From: Parvibaculum sp046297875
Lineage (GTDB): Bacteria; Pseudomonadota; Alphaproteobacteria; Parvibaculales; Parvibaculaceae
Reading direction: 5' to 3'
DNA length: 64,000 bases
Assembly: GCF_046297875.1 (NCBI RefSeq)
Contig: NZ_JBKBHD010000001.1
Coordinates: 2,480,001-2,544,000, forward strand
Of this stretch, positions 35,510-44,912 are shown one piece after another. The notes beneath the pieces were generated by a model. It was not told the DNA's origin. It saw only the letters and a program-made list of their open reading frames with translations, and ran no database searches. The translations under genes were made by a program, and so were the position numbers. Each line of letters opens with the position of its first letter. The first letter of the stretch is position 1.

Positions 35510-37333
35510 ATGTGCGGAATTGTCGGCATCATCGGAAATGAACCCGTCGCGCCCGTCATTCTGGAGGCGCTGAAGCGGCTCGAATATCGCGGCTACGACA
35601 GCGCGGGCATCGCAACGCTTTCAGGCGGCGAGATCGAGCGCCGGCGCGCGGAAGGCAAGCTCTTCAATCTCGAAAAGGCACTCGATGAATGGCCGCTCGA
35701 CGGCACGATCGGCATCGGCCATACGCGCTGGGCGACGCATGGCGCGCCGACGGAACGAAACGCCCATCCGCATGCGACGGACCGCGTCGCGATCGTCCAC
35801 AATGGTATCATCGAGAATTTCCGGGAGCTGCGCGAAAGGCTGACCGCCGAGGGCGCCAAGTTCGTCACCGAGACAGACAGCGAGGTAATTGCGCATCTCG
35901 TGACGGCCTATCTCGACAAGGGGCTGGACGCCCGCGCGGCGGCAGCGGCGGCGATCAAGGAACTCGAAGGCGCCTTTGCGCTCGGCATCATTTTCCGCAG
36001 CGACACGGATCTGATGATCGGCGCGCGGCAAGGAAGCCCGCTTGCCGTCGGTTATGGCGATGGCGCGATGTATCTCGGCTCGGACGCCTTCGCGCTTGCG
36101 CCGATGACGAACCGCGTATCCTTCCTCGAAGAAGGCGACCGGGTGGAGATTACACGGACGAGCGCGGTGATCCACGATGCCGCGGGTCAGATCGTCAAAC
36201 GGCCGATCAAGATCACGGATGTGTCCGCCGCGCTGGTGGACAAGGGCAATCACCGGCACTTCATGGCGAAGGAAATCTTCGAGCAGCCGGAAGTGATCGG
36301 GCACACGCTGTCGGAATATCTCGACCCACTGGGCGACAAGCTGCGCGAGATTGCGCTGCCGGTCGATCTCGCCTCCGTGCCGCGCATCACCATCGTTGCA
36401 TGCGGTACGGCCTTTTATGCGGGGCTCGTTGCGAAATACTGGTTCGAGAAACTTGCACGCGTACCGGTCGAGGTCGATATTGCCTCCGAGTTCCGTTACC
36501 GCGAAGCGGCTGTGCCACCCGGCGGACTGGCGATTTTCATCTCGCAGTCGGGCGAGACGGCGGACACGCTCGCCGCGCTTCACTATTGCCGGTCTCAGGG
36601 GCAGAAAATCGTTTCCGTCGTCAATGTGACGGAGTCTTCCATCGCGCGCGCGTCCGACGCGATCCTTCCGACATATGCAGGACCGGAGATCGGCGTTGCC
36701 TCGACCAAGGCCTTTACCTGCCAGCTTGCCACACTTGCCGTTCTTGCCGTGCGAACCGGGCTTGCGCGAGGTGCGATCTCACCTGCGGATGAAGCGCGTT
36801 TCGTGCGGACGCTGCTCGAAGTGCCGCGGCATGTGGCTGATGCGCTGACGCAAGACCAGGCCATTCAGGCGTTGAGCGCAGAGGTCGCCAAGGCGCGCGA
36901 CGTGCTCTATCTCGGGCGTGGGCACAACTACCCGATCGCGCTTGAAGGTGCGCTGAAGCTCAAGGAAATTTCCTACATCCATGCCGAGGGCTACGCCGCG
37001 GGCGAGCTCAAGCATGGTCCCATCGCGCTGATCGACGAGGCTGTGCCTGTCGTCGTTATTTCGCCGGTGGACAGCCTGTTCGACAAGACGATTTCCAACA
37101 TGCAGGAAGTGATCGCGCGGGGCGGCAATGTGCTGCTGATCGCCGACAAGGAAGGCATTGCGCGGGCGGGTGCGGGGCTCTGGGCGACAATCGAGGTGCC
37201 CACAGTCGACCCGCTGATCGCGCCGATCATCAATGCAATCCCGGTGCAGTTGCTCGCCTATCACACGGCGGTGTCGAAGGGAACCGACGTGGACCAGCCG
37301 CGCAATCTCGCGAAGTCCGTCACCGTCGAATAA
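35510..37333 (+). CDS. glmS: GlmS, glutamine-fructose-6-phosphate aminotransferase
   Basis: The 607-residue enzyme makes glucosamine-6-phosphate, entry point of the UDP-GlcNAc route. It begins MCGIVGIIG with the catalytic Cys at residue 2, has a glutaminase domain containing the GIGHTRWATHG motif, and two SIS isomerase domains with SQSGETADT and STKAFTCQ. It ends with the conserved PRNLAKSVTVE tail. No ribozyme-like leader is visible; the gap to glmU is only 3 nt. Confidence 0.98.
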   Translation: MCGIVGIIGNEPVAPVILEALKRLEYRGYDSAGIATLSGGEIERRRAEGKLFNLEKALDEWPLDGTIGIGHTRWATHGAPTERNAHPHATDRVAIVHNGIIENFRELRERLTAEGAKFVTETDSEVIAHLVTAYLDKGLDARAAAAAAIKELEGAFALGIIFRSDTDLMIGARQGSPLAVGYGDGAMYLGSDAFALAPMTNRVSFLEEGDRVEITRTSAVIHDAAGQIVKRPIKITDVSAALVDKGNHRHFMAKEIFEQPEVIGHTLSEYLDPLGDKLREIALPVDLASVPRITIVACGTAFYAGLVAKYWFEKLARVPVEVDIASEFRYREAAVPPGGLAIFISQSGETADTLAALHYCRSQGQKIVSVVNVTESSIARASDAILPTYAGPEIGVASTKAFTCQLATLAVLAVRTGLARGAISPADEARFVRTLLEVPRHVADALTQDQAIQALSAEVAKARDVLYLGRGHNYPIALEGALKLKEISYIHAEGYAAGELKHGPIALIDEAVPVVVISPVDSLFDKTISNMQEVIARGGNVLLIADKEGIARAGAGLWATIEVPTVDPLIAPIINAIPVQLLAYHTAVSKGTDVDQPRNLAKSVTVE

Positions 37334-37501
37334 GCCGATTCGTTCGTTATCGCGCGATCGGCAATTCGCGGTTTTTCATCAAGCCATTGAATTTGATCGG
37401 TTATTACAGCCGCCGTCAGGCTCCTGTCCGGCGCGTGGTAAATTATTGCCGGGTTTACCTCTGTCGCCATTCGAAGAGGGCCGGTCGATGCGGTGTGATG
37501 T
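37334..37501. other. Gap between glmS and the TPR-SPOR gene
   Basis: This 168-nt gap marks the start of a segment of about 10 kb that separates glmS from DUF502-recG. I see no repeat, integrase site or clear promoter in it. Confidence 0.4.
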
Positions 37502-38779
37502 ATGCGAGACGTGATATCCGGTTTGAGGCGGGGAATGGCTGTGGCCTTATTTTCCGTCATGCTGGCGGCGACGCCTGCCGGATCGCAACTTGCCGGTGCC
37601 AATAGTGCCGAGACGGAGGCTGCCGCGCTGATGAAGGCCGGTGCCGATGCCATCGAGCGGGGCCACTACGACCGGGCGGCGGTCGACTTTTCAAATGCAC
37701 TCGACAGTGGCGGCCTGACGCATGAGGGGCGCGCACTCGCCTGGCATCATCGTGGCGTCGCCTTCCAGAAGACCGGGCAACAGGATGCCGCGATTGCCGA
37801 CTACAGCCGTGCGATCGATGCAGGCGGCTTGCCGAAGCCGGTGCTCGCGCGGGCGCATTACAATCGCGGCATTGCCTATGGGCAGGCGGGCGAAAACGAT
37901 GCGGCGGAGCGGGACTATCGGGCAGCCATCGAATTGTCGCCGGGTTATGCCGCCGCCTACCACAATCTGGCCAATCTTGAGCGCAGGCGCGGCGCACATG
38001 AAAATGCCATCCTGAGCTACACGGCTGCGCTGGAATACATGCAGGGCCGAGAGCGGCGGCTTTCTCTTTACGGGCGGGCGCTCGCTCATGAACGCATCGG
38101 CGATATGACGCGGGCCGAGGCCGACTTGCGGCAGGCGCTTGCGATAGATCCCGAGTTCGACCTTGCGGCGACCAAGCTCGCTTCGCTCCAGGCGCAATAT
38201 GCGGATCTGAGCGGACCGGCCCCTCAGCCTCAGGCTGCCGAAGCCACCTCGACGGCGCGCGTTGTGCCGTCGACCATCACACCGTTTCAGGCGGCGTCTT
38301 CCGGCAATGAGGGTGCGCAGATCATTCGAATTTCCAGCATTGGCGGCTGGCGGACGACCGCCACCCGGCTGCCGCGCGAAGAGACGCCGCCGCCTGCGCT
38401 AATGGCCGATGCGGCGGAGGCCAATGACGAGATCATTACCGGTTCGCTCCGTCCCGGCGGCGATGTGCCCCGGCCGAAACCCATGGCGCTTGCCAAGGCG
38501 CAGATGACGCCCGTGGCGGAGCCGGCGGCGGCGCGCTACCGGCTGCAGCTCGGTGCCTTCCGCGAGGAGGCTCTGGCGGAGCGTGCATGGCGGGAAGTTT
38601 CCACAGCGGCGCAGCCGATCATCGGCAGCGGGGGGCATGCAATCCAGAAGGCCGATCTGGGGGAAAAAGGCGTGTTCTACCGGCTGCAGGCGGGTGCCTT
38701 TGGAGAGATTTCGGCCGCCAAATCGGCCTGTAAGGCCCTTGAACAGCGGAAGATCGCCTGTTTCGTGGTCGAAGGCTGA
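37502..38779 (+). CDS. Exported TPR-repeat protein with C-terminal SPOR domain
   Basis: The 425-residue protein has a signal peptide (basic RR, then hydrophobic residues 12-28). At about residues 40-225 it has at least four tetratricopeptide repeats (ADAIERGHYDRAAVDFSNAL, AHYNRGIAYGQAGENDAAER and others). After a Pro/Ala-rich linker, a SPOR domain follows at about residues 345-425 (YRLQLGAFREEALAERAW ... FYRLQAGAFGEISAAKSAC). SPOR domains bind denuded septal peptidoglycan, so a periplasmic role near division sites is likely. ATG 37502 gives a proper signal; ATG 37535 has the stronger GAGGCGGGG ribosome site but would remove the basic N-terminus. Confidence 0.8.
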   Translation: MRDVISGLRRGMAVALFSVMLAATPAGSQLAGANSAETEAAALMKAGADAIERGHYDRAAVDFSNALDSGGLTHEGRALAWHHRGVAFQKTGQQDAAIADYSRAIDAGGLPKPVLARAHYNRGIAYGQAGENDAAERDYRAAIELSPGYAAAYHNLANLERRRGAHENAILSYTAALEYMQGRERRLSLYGRALAHERIGDMTRAEADLRQALAIDPEFDLAATKLASLQAQYADLSGPAPQPQAAEATSTARVVPSTITPFQAASSGNEGAQIIRISSIGGWRTTATRLPREETPPPALMADAAEANDEIITGSLRPGGDVPRPKPMALAKAQMTPVAEPAAARYRLQLGAFREEALAERAWREVSTAAQPIIGSGGHAIQKADLGEKGVFYRLQAGAFGEISAAKSACKALEQRKIACFVVEG

Positions 38780-38842
38780 GACTTGACGCAACGGCGGGCT
38801 GGTTCTTCCGTACCACCTATTCTGGCGGTTGTGGGCCGCTGC

Positions 38843-38884
38843 TTATCCCCGATAAACTCTCGCCAACAATAACCGAATATTCGG
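38843..38884. promoter_or_regulatory. Two inverted repeats upstream of the HMGCS-like/thiolase operon
   Basis: TTATC-CCC-GATAA (38843-38855) and the perfect 12-bp palindrome CCGAATATTCGG (38873-38884) lie within 55 nt of the start at 38898. The second sits directly before the GGGGAG ribosome site. Both have the size of transcription factor sites. No regulator gene is adjacent. Confidence 0.4.
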
Positions 38885-38897
38885 AAAGGGGAGACGT

Positions 38898-40406
38898 ATG
38901 GCCCAGCAATCCGTGGGGCTTACAGCCTATGGCGGGTATATTCCGCGCCTCAGACTGCAGCGCAAGGCTGTGGCACAAGCCAACGCCTGGGTGGCGCCAA
39001 ACTTTCTCGGCAAGGGGAAGGGCGAGCGCTCCATGGCGAACTGGGACGAGGATGCCGTGACGATGGCCGTCGAGGCCGCGCGCGACCTGCTCGGTCCCGA
39101 TGACGACCGCAGCCATGTGGACGCGCTCTATTTCGGTTCCACCACCATGCCGTTCAAGGACCGCCTCAACAGCGGCATCATTTCGGCGGCGCTGACGCTC
39201 GAGCAGAGCGTGCGGGCGGTCGATGTCGCCTCGACACAGCGGGCCGGCACGTCCGCACTGATGCAGGCGCTGTCTGCGGTGAAAGCGGGAGAGGCGAAGA
39301 ACGCGCTGGTGCTGGCCTCCGACCATCGCAAGACCAAGGCCGTGACTGCACAGGAGCTCGATTTCGGCGATGGCGCAGCCGCGCTCATGGTGGGTACGGA
39401 CAATGTGATCGCCACCTATCTCGGCGGCGCGAGCCTGACGGTCGATTTCGTGGACCATTTCCGCGGCGACACAGAAGAGTTCGACTACAACTGGGAAGAG
39501 CGCTGGATCCGCGACGAAGGCTTTTCCAAGATCGTTCCGAAGGCTGTGAAGGCAGCGCTTGAGAGTTCCGGTGTAAGCGCAGGGGATATCAAGCATTTCG
39601 TCATGCCGTGCATCTTCGGTGACAAGTTCGCCCAGCAACTTGCCAAACGCTCGGGCATTGCGCCGGAAGCGGCGCGGGACACGCTGGCCGCCAATTGCGG
39701 CGAGACCGGCGCCGCCCATTCGCTGGTGATGCTGGTCAACACGCTGCAGACCGAAGCGAAACCCGGCGACAAGGTGCTGGTGCTGCATTTCGGTGGCGGC
39801 TGCGATGCACTGGTCTTCGAGGCGACCGACAAGCTATCGAGCCAGGCGGGCAAGCGCGGCATTGCCGGTTCGCTCAAGGACCGGAAGGAGGAGACGAACT
39901 ATCTGAAGTTCCTCACCTTCAACGGCCTGATCGAGTGGGAAAAGGGCATGCGCGCGGAACAGGACAAGAAGACGGCGCTTACCACGCTCTACCGCAATGA
40001 AGACATGCTGATGGGCCTCGTCGGCGGGCGCTGCAAGGAAACGGGGGTCGTCCAGTTCCCACGCTCGCGCATTTCGGTCAATCCGAACAACCACACGGTC
40101 GATACGCAGGAACCCTACAAGTTCGCCGAGAAGAAGGCGAAGATCCTGTCCTGGTCGGCCGACTTCCTGTCCTTCAGCATGAACCCGCCGAACCATTACG
40201 GCATGGTGGTGTTCGACGAGGGCGGGCGGATCATGATGGACTTCACGGATGTGGAGGCCGGCACTGTCGATTCCGGCATGGAAGTGAAGCTCGTTTTCCG
40301 CATCAAGGAGTTCGACGAGAAGCGCGGCTTCCGCCGCTATTTCTGGAAAGCGGTGCCGATCGCTTCCAGCGCAGCAAAATCACAAACGGGCCAGGCGGCC
40401 GAATAG
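38898..40406 (+). CDS. HMG-CoA-synthase-like thiolase-fold protein with OB (DUF35-like) domain, active site lost
   Basis: The 502-residue protein has a thiolase-fold HMG-CoA-synthase-like region (residues 1 to about 335, starting VGLTAYGGYIPRLRL). The C-terminal region, about 370-490, resembles a degenerate DUF35 rubredoxin-like/OB unit (GGRCKETGVVQFPRSR, then LSWSADFLSFSMNPPNHYGM). Archaeal HMGCS has FACKAGTAA at the active site; here the equivalent reads STQRAGTSA, so Gln114 replaces the catalytic Cys. The usual HxP histidine is replaced at Val235 in HFVMPCIF. It is therefore probably a non-catalytic partner of the thiolase 12 nt downstream. Three of the four zinc-ribbon cysteines also seem lost. 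Confidence 0.8.
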   Translation: MAQQSVGLTAYGGYIPRLRLQRKAVAQANAWVAPNFLGKGKGERSMANWDEDAVTMAVEAARDLLGPDDDRSHVDALYFGSTTMPFKDRLNSGIISAALTLEQSVRAVDVASTQRAGTSALMQALSAVKAGEAKNALVLASDHRKTKAVTAQELDFGDGAAALMVGTDNVIATYLGGASLTVDFVDHFRGDTEEFDYNWEERWIRDEGFSKIVPKAVKAALESSGVSAGDIKHFVMPCIFGDKFAQQLAKRSGIAPEAARDTLAANCGETGAAHSLVMLVNTLQTEAKPGDKVLVLHFGGGCDALVFEATDKLSSQAGKRGIAGSLKDRKEETNYLKFLTFNGLIEWEKGMRAEQDKKTALTTLYRNEDMLMGLVGGRCKETGVVQFPRSRISVNPNNHTVDTQEPYKFAEKKAKILSWSADFLSFSMNPPNHYGMVVFDEGGRIMMDFTDVEAGTVDSGMEVKLVFRIKEFDEKRGFRRYFWKAVPIASSAAKSQTGQAAE

Positions 40407-40418
40407 GGAGAAACGGAC

Positions 40419-41621
40419 ATGGCGGCAGGTATTAAGGACAAGGTCGCGATCCTCGGCATGGGTTGCTCCAAATTCGGCGAACGCTGGGATGCGGGCCCCG
40501 AAGAACTGATGGTCGAAGCCTATCTCGAGGCGATGCAGGATGCGGGGATCGAGCCGACGCAACTCGATGCGGCGTGGTTCTCGACGCATATCGACGAGAT
40601 CGGCACCGGCAAGGGCGGCACGCCGCTGTCGCTCGCGCTGCGGCTGCCGAACATCGCGGTGACGCGCGTTGAAAACTTCTGTGCCTCGGGCTCCGAGGCG
40701 CTGCGCGGTGCAGTCTATGCCGTGGCCTCGGGCGCAGCCGACATCGCGCTTGCGGTCGGCGTCGAGAAGCTCAAGGACACGGGTTATGGCGGCTTGCCGG
40801 TCGGCAATATGGGCACGCTCAACCCGCAATGGTCGCCCTCCGGTTCGGCGCCGGGCAACTTCGCCCAGCTCGCCTCCGCCTACCGGGCAAAGCACGGCGT
40901 GAGCAAGGAAGACCTGAAGCGTGCCATCGCGCATGTCTCTGTAAAGAGTCATGCAAACGGCGCGAAAAACCCGAAGGCGCATCTGCGCAATGAGGTGACG
41001 GAAGAGCAGGTGCTCAACGCGCCGATGATTGCCGAACCGCTCGGCCTCTTCGATTGCTGCGGCGTGTCGGACGGTGCGGCGGCGGCTATCGTGACGACGC
41101 CGGAAATTGCCAGGGCGATGGGCAAGCAAAACATCGTGACCGTGAAGGCGATGCAGCTTTCCGTCTCGAACGGCCTTGAAAGCCAGCATAACAGCTGGGA
41201 TGGCAGCTACTTCCACACGGCGCGCATTGCCGCCAAAAAGGCCTACAAGGAAGCGGGCATCGACAATCCGCGCGAGCAGGTCAGCATGATGGAAGTGCAC
41301 GACTGCTTCTCGGTGACGGAACTCGTGACCATGGAAGACCTGTTCATCTCGCCCGAGGGCGGGGCGGTGAAGGACGTCATGGACGGCTTTTACGATGCCG
41401 ATGGCAAGGTTCCCTGCCAGATCGATGGCGGGCTCAAGTGTTTCGGCCACCCGATCGGGGCATCGGGCCTCCGCATGGCCTATGAGATGTACTTGCAGCT
41501 TCAGGGCCGGGCAAGCGAACGCCAGCTTCCCAACCCGAAGATCGGCCTGACCCACAATCTGGGCGGAGCCCCCTCCCAGAATGTCTGCTCGGTGACGATC
41601 ATCGGTGCGCATGGTGCGTGA
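40419..41621 (+). CDS. Thiolase family protein (SCP-x / lipid-transfer type)
   Basis: The 400-residue thiolase belongs to the SCP-x-like group. The nucleophile is Cys88 in ENFCASGSEAL, and the C-terminal catalytic motifs are HDCFSVTEL and CFGHPIGASGLRM. Such enzymes cleave or condense acyl-CoA thioesters, often of branched or sterol side chains. It is probably co-expressed with the preceding HMGCS-like/OB protein, since archaeal acetoacetyl-CoA thiolase works in a complex with HMGCS and DUF35. A strong terminator ends this two-gene unit. Confidence 0.9.
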   Translation: MAAGIKDKVAILGMGCSKFGERWDAGPEELMVEAYLEAMQDAGIEPTQLDAAWFSTHIDEIGTGKGGTPLSLALRLPNIAVTRVENFCASGSEALRGAVYAVASGAADIALAVGVEKLKDTGYGGLPVGNMGTLNPQWSPSGSAPGNFAQLASAYRAKHGVSKEDLKRAIAHVSVKSHANGAKNPKAHLRNEVTEEQVLNAPMIAEPLGLFDCCGVSDGAAAAIVTTPEIARAMGKQNIVTVKAMQLSVSNGLESQHNSWDGSYFHTARIAAKKAYKEAGIDNPREQVSMMEVHDCFSVTELVTMEDLFISPEGGAVKDVMDGFYDADGKVPCQIDGGLKCFGHPIGASGLRMAYEMYLQLQGRASERQLPNPKIGLTHNLGGAPSQNVCSVTIIGAHGA

Positions 41622-41647
41622 GCTGACGCAAAATAAATGATCCGAAG

Positions 41648-41677
41648 AAGGCCGGGACTGCGTTCCCGGCCTTTTTT
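41648..41677 (+). terminator. Rho-independent terminator after the thiolase gene
   Basis: A perfect 10-bp stem (41648-41657 with 41664-41673, loop CTGCGT) runs into six T residues. This is the clearest intrinsic terminator in the window. Confidence 0.92.
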
Positions 41678-41776
41678 ATGCCTTGGTTCAATCTAAGATC
41701 GCGCCGCTGAAGGCCGCCGCCTGAGTCTTTCCCCAAAGGCCGCCTTTCCTTTCCGAGGCAGGAGCCTCCTCGCCAA

Positions 41777-43285
41777 TTGCTGTTCAACTCGCCTGTTTTT
41801 CTGTTTGTCTTCCTGCCGCTGGTGGCCATTGGCTGCTTCTATGTCCGGGCAAGGCTCGGGCGGGAGGCGAGTCTCGGCTTCCTTGTGCTGGCGTCGCTGT
41901 TCTTCTACGGCTGGTGGAACCCGATCTACCTGCCTCTGCTGATCGGCCTTGCGATTTTCAACTTCCTGATGGCGAAGGCCATCATGTTCGAGAGGTTGAA
42001 GCCGGGCGGCGGGCAGGCAACGATGCTGACCGCCTTCGGTGTGACGGTCGACCTTGGATCGCTCGCCTATTTCAAATATACGGACTTCCTGATCGGCACG
42101 TCGAATGCGCTGCTCGATACAGGTTTTGAGTTGCAGCACATTGTCCTGCCGCTCGCCATTTCCTTCTTCACCTTTCAGAAGATCGCCTATCTGGTGGATG
42201 CGCGGCGCGGCGAAGTGGAGCCGCATTCGTTCCTCGAATATTGCTTTTTCGTGATGTTCTTCCCGCAACTCATTGCGGGACCCATCGTCCATCACAAGGA
42301 AATCTTCTCGCAGACCAAGCGGGCAAAGGGCTTTTCATTCGACCGGATGAACCTTGCCGTCGGTCTCACCATATTTTTCATCGGTCTCTTCAAGAAGGTG
42401 GTGCTGGCGGACAATATTGCCCTCGTTGCAACACCGGTCTTTGCGCGTGCGGCGGCAGGCGGCGAGATCGGCTTCTTCGATGCCTGGGAAGGAATGCTCG
42501 CCTATACGTTCCAGCTCTATTTCGACTTCTCGGGCTATTCCGACATGGCGATCGGCGCCGCGCGGATTTTCGGCATCAGGCTGCCGCTCAATTTTCACTC
42601 GCCCTATCAGGCGCTGAACATTTCCGATTTCTGGCGGCGCTGGCACATGACGCTGTCGCGCTTCCTGCGCGACTATCTCTACATCTCGCTTGGCGGCAAC
42701 CGGCGGGGCAAGGCGCGGCGATATCTCAATCTCTTCATCACGATGGCGCTTGGCGGACTATGGCACGGCCCGGCATGGACATTCATGCTATGGGGGGCGG
42801 CGCACGGGCTCATGCTCATCATCAATCATGGCTGGAACGCGCTGCCGATCCGAAAGATCAATACCTGGTGGTCGCGTGGCTTGGCGCGGGCGCTCACCTT
42901 CCTTTGCGTTGCGCTTGCCTGGGTGCTGTTTCGTGCGGCGGATCTCGATGCTGCGATGGCGATCTATCGCGGGCTCGTCGCCGTTCCATATGCGCCTGAC
43001 GTTGCGAGGCTGGGCGAAGGCCTCGCCTGGCTTGCCTTCTGGATGGGCATTGTCTGGTTCTGGCCGAATACGCAGCAATGGCTCGCCATGGTTCGGCCCG
43101 CCTTCAACTACAAATGGAGCGACCGCAGGGATGACCCCTTGCTACTACCGGTGGACGGAACGAAATATCAGCTCATATTTTTCTGGCGTCCAAGCAAGCG
43201 TGTGGCGCTCGCGATCGGGCTGATGGCCGCAGCATCCTTTTTGAGCCTGCAGCGGATCAGTGAGTTCCTCTATTTCCAGTTCTGA
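41777..43285 (+). CDS. MBOAT family O-acyltransferase (AlgI-like)
   Basis: The 502-residue polytopic membrane protein starts LLFNSPVFLFVFLPLV, typical of AlgI/DltB-type acyltransferases. It contains FTFQKIAYLVDARRG, MFFPQLIAGPIVHH, QLYFDFSGYSDMAIG and the catalytic His motif GGLWHGPAW. Such proteins move acyl groups across the membrane for O-acetylation of exopolysaccharides. TTG 41777 is the only start that keeps the conserved N-terminus. It runs into the SGNH gene, 13 nt apart, forming an acyl-transfer pair. Confidence 0.92.
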   Translation: MLFNSPVFLFVFLPLVAIGCFYVRARLGREASLGFLVLASLFFYGWWNPIYLPLLIGLAIFNFLMAKAIMFERLKPGGGQATMLTAFGVTVDLGSLAYFKYTDFLIGTSNALLDTGFELQHIVLPLAISFFTFQKIAYLVDARRGEVEPHSFLEYCFFVMFFPQLIAGPIVHHKEIFSQTKRAKGFSFDRMNLAVGLTIFFIGLFKKVVLADNIALVATPVFARAAAGGEIGFFDAWEGMLAYTFQLYFDFSGYSDMAIGAARIFGIRLPLNFHSPYQALNISDFWRRWHMTLSRFLRDYLYISLGGNRRGKARRYLNLFITMALGGLWHGPAWTFMLWGAAHGLMLIINHGWNALPIRKINTWWSRGLARALTFLCVALAWVLFRAADLDAAMAIYRGLVAVPYAPDVARLGEGLAWLAFWMGIVWFWPNTQQWLAMVRPAFNYKWSDRRDDPLLLPVDGTKYQLIFFWRPSKRVALAIGLMAAASFLSLQRISEFLYFQF

Positions 43286-43298
43286 GTACGCCCAGCCG

Positions 43299-44321
43299 AT
43301 GACCATGAACAGATATATTCCCGGCTATTTCGCGGCGCTAGTTGCGACCGTGCTCGCATGTGCGGGCGCGGTTTTTGCCGTGAACGCGGCTGTCGATCCG
43401 ATGTGGTATTTCGGTGGCAACAAGGTTGGCTCGGTGAACTACGCCTTCAATGAGCGGCTGAGCAAGATGAACCTCTTTCTTTCACGGCAGGATGAGTATG
43501 ACTGTGTGATATTCGGCGACAGCCGCGCGACGCTTTTGCCGGCGCATTGGATCGAAGGTCATCGCTGCTTCAACTTTGCGTTCTCGGCGGGCAAGGCAGA
43601 AGAGGCGGTCGCCTACGCGCGCTACATAGCGGATCGGGGCTTCAGACCGAAACTCGTCATCATGGGTGTTCCGGCGTCTGCTTTTCGCGACAAGATCGGC
43701 GGCGCCGTTATTCCCCCCTTCATTCGCGAGCTTGACGAGCCAAAGCCCGCGTTGATCGCATATCTTTCATTCGATGCGCTTTCGATGTCGTTGCGAACAC
43801 TCGTCGGTTCGTCACCGCTAGATCGAATCTACACGCTCGATTTCGAATGCCGTGTGGCACCGGGCGCGCCGGACTATGATCCTGCAAAGCCGATCCCCGA
43901 CATGATGGCGGGCCGTTTCACGGCGACGCATCGCGTCAAATTCTACGATGACATGCGCTCAATTTTTCCCGAAGCGAAGCTTGTTGGCTACGTTCCGCCG
44001 GTTTCGGCATGGGCAGTCGCAGGTTACGAGAAAGCGGGTTGGTTGCCGGAGTATGTGGCAGCGCTTCATCTGGCTTCGGAAAAATTCAACCGCTTTGTCG
44101 ATTTCGGCATTCCGTCTTCCATTACCATCGACACGCGCAACACCTATGACGGAACGCATTATTCGGTAGAAGCGAACCGGATCGTTGCGGAGACCTTGCT
44201 CCGGTCAGACCAGGCGGACGCGCTTGACGTGAAGCGGTTCGATGCTGAAGCGATGCTTGCGATCTACCGAGAGAGGCTCAATTCCTATCGGGACCAACTG
44301 ACGGCCGGGCTCGGCAATTAG
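43299..44321 (+). CDS. SGNH/AlgJ-X-like membrane-anchored protein
   Basis: The protein of about 340 residues has an N-terminal signal anchor (YFAALVATVLACAGAVFAVNA) and a periplasmic domain. The domain has a GDSRA motif (VIFGDSRATLLP) early and a DGTHYS motif late, consistent with the Ser and Asp-His of SGNH hydrolases, as in AlgJ/AlgX acetyl-transfer partners. It follows the MBOAT protein, so the pair may O-acylate a surface glycan. ATG 43299 or 43305 are both possible; neither has a strong ribosome site. Its last 4 nt overlap the convergent PAS gene. Confidence 0.8.
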   Translation: MTMNRYIPGYFAALVATVLACAGAVFAVNAAVDPMWYFGGNKVGSVNYAFNERLSKMNLFLSRQDEYDCVIFGDSRATLLPAHWIEGHRCFNFAFSAGKAEEAVAYARYIADRGFRPKLVIMGVPASAFRDKIGGAVIPPFIRELDEPKPALIAYLSFDALSMSLRTLVGSSPLDRIYTLDFECRVAPGAPDYDPAKPIPDMMAGRFTATHRVKFYDDMRSIFPEAKLVGYVPPVSAWAVAGYEKAGWLPEYVAALHLASEKFNRFVDFGIPSSITIDTRNTYDGTHYSVEANRIVAETLLRSDQADALDVKRFDAEAMLAIYRERLNSYRDQLTAGLGN

Positions 44322-44818
44322 ATGCCGGCCGCAGGCCGACATGTACATTCCGTGGTGACAGGCGCGATAGCGACAAAAATCTGATCGGTATCGTCTGCCG
44401 ACGCCCTGACCGGAAAGACGCCCCGATGTACCATGATGAAATCCTTGCCTTTGATCGGCAGATTCGTGGTCGAGATGATAGGGCGGCCTTCGGCAAGTAT
44501 CTGCGCGAACTCCCGGCGCCGGATTTCCGTTCCCTCCGGCGTCAGGTGTTCACCGAGAAATTTCCCGGTGTAGTCGACCCCGAATATTTCGGTACAGCCG
44601 GTCCCTGCAAGGCGGTAGCGATAATCCACAGAATCGCCCATGCGGTTGACTTCGAGCACGAGGAGCCAGGGCAGAATGCCGGCAATCTCGGCCGGATTTA
44701 TCTTGCTCCGCTGCGGCACCTTGCCGTCGACCGCGTGCCGCTTCCAATAGGTATTGAATGCGCGAACGGGATGCCGCTCCGCAATGTATTCGATGTCGAC
44801 TACCTGATAATTCGGCAC
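44318..44818 (-). CDS. PAS_5 domain protein
   Basis: The 166-residue protein matches the alphaproteobacterial PAS_5 family. Signatures are YWKRHAVDGKVPQRSKINPAEI, LPWLLVLEV and YRYRLAGTGCTEIFGVDYTGK, typical of this single-domain protein, with LPIKGKDFIMVHRGVFPV near the end. It has no output domain, so it may be a partner of another regulator. GTG 44818 is the likely start. No clear target gene is adjacent; the MBOAT/SGNH pair is convergent with it. Confidence 0.85.
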   Translation of the reverse strand: MPNYQVVDIEYIAERHPVRAFNTYWKRHAVDGKVPQRSKINPAEIAGILPWLLVLEVNRMGDSVDYRYRLAGTGCTEIFGVDYTGKFLGEHLTPEGTEIRRREFAQILAEGRPIISTTNLPIKGKDFIMVHRGVFPVRASADDTDQIFVAIAPVTTECTCRPAAGI

Positions 44819-44912
44819 TTTTCGGGCCCGTCCGGGGACTGTTCAGTTCAGCACGGGATAGTGACCTGAAATCACTTACCAAACTGTCACCCGCGGGACC
44901 GGTTTTCGACGA

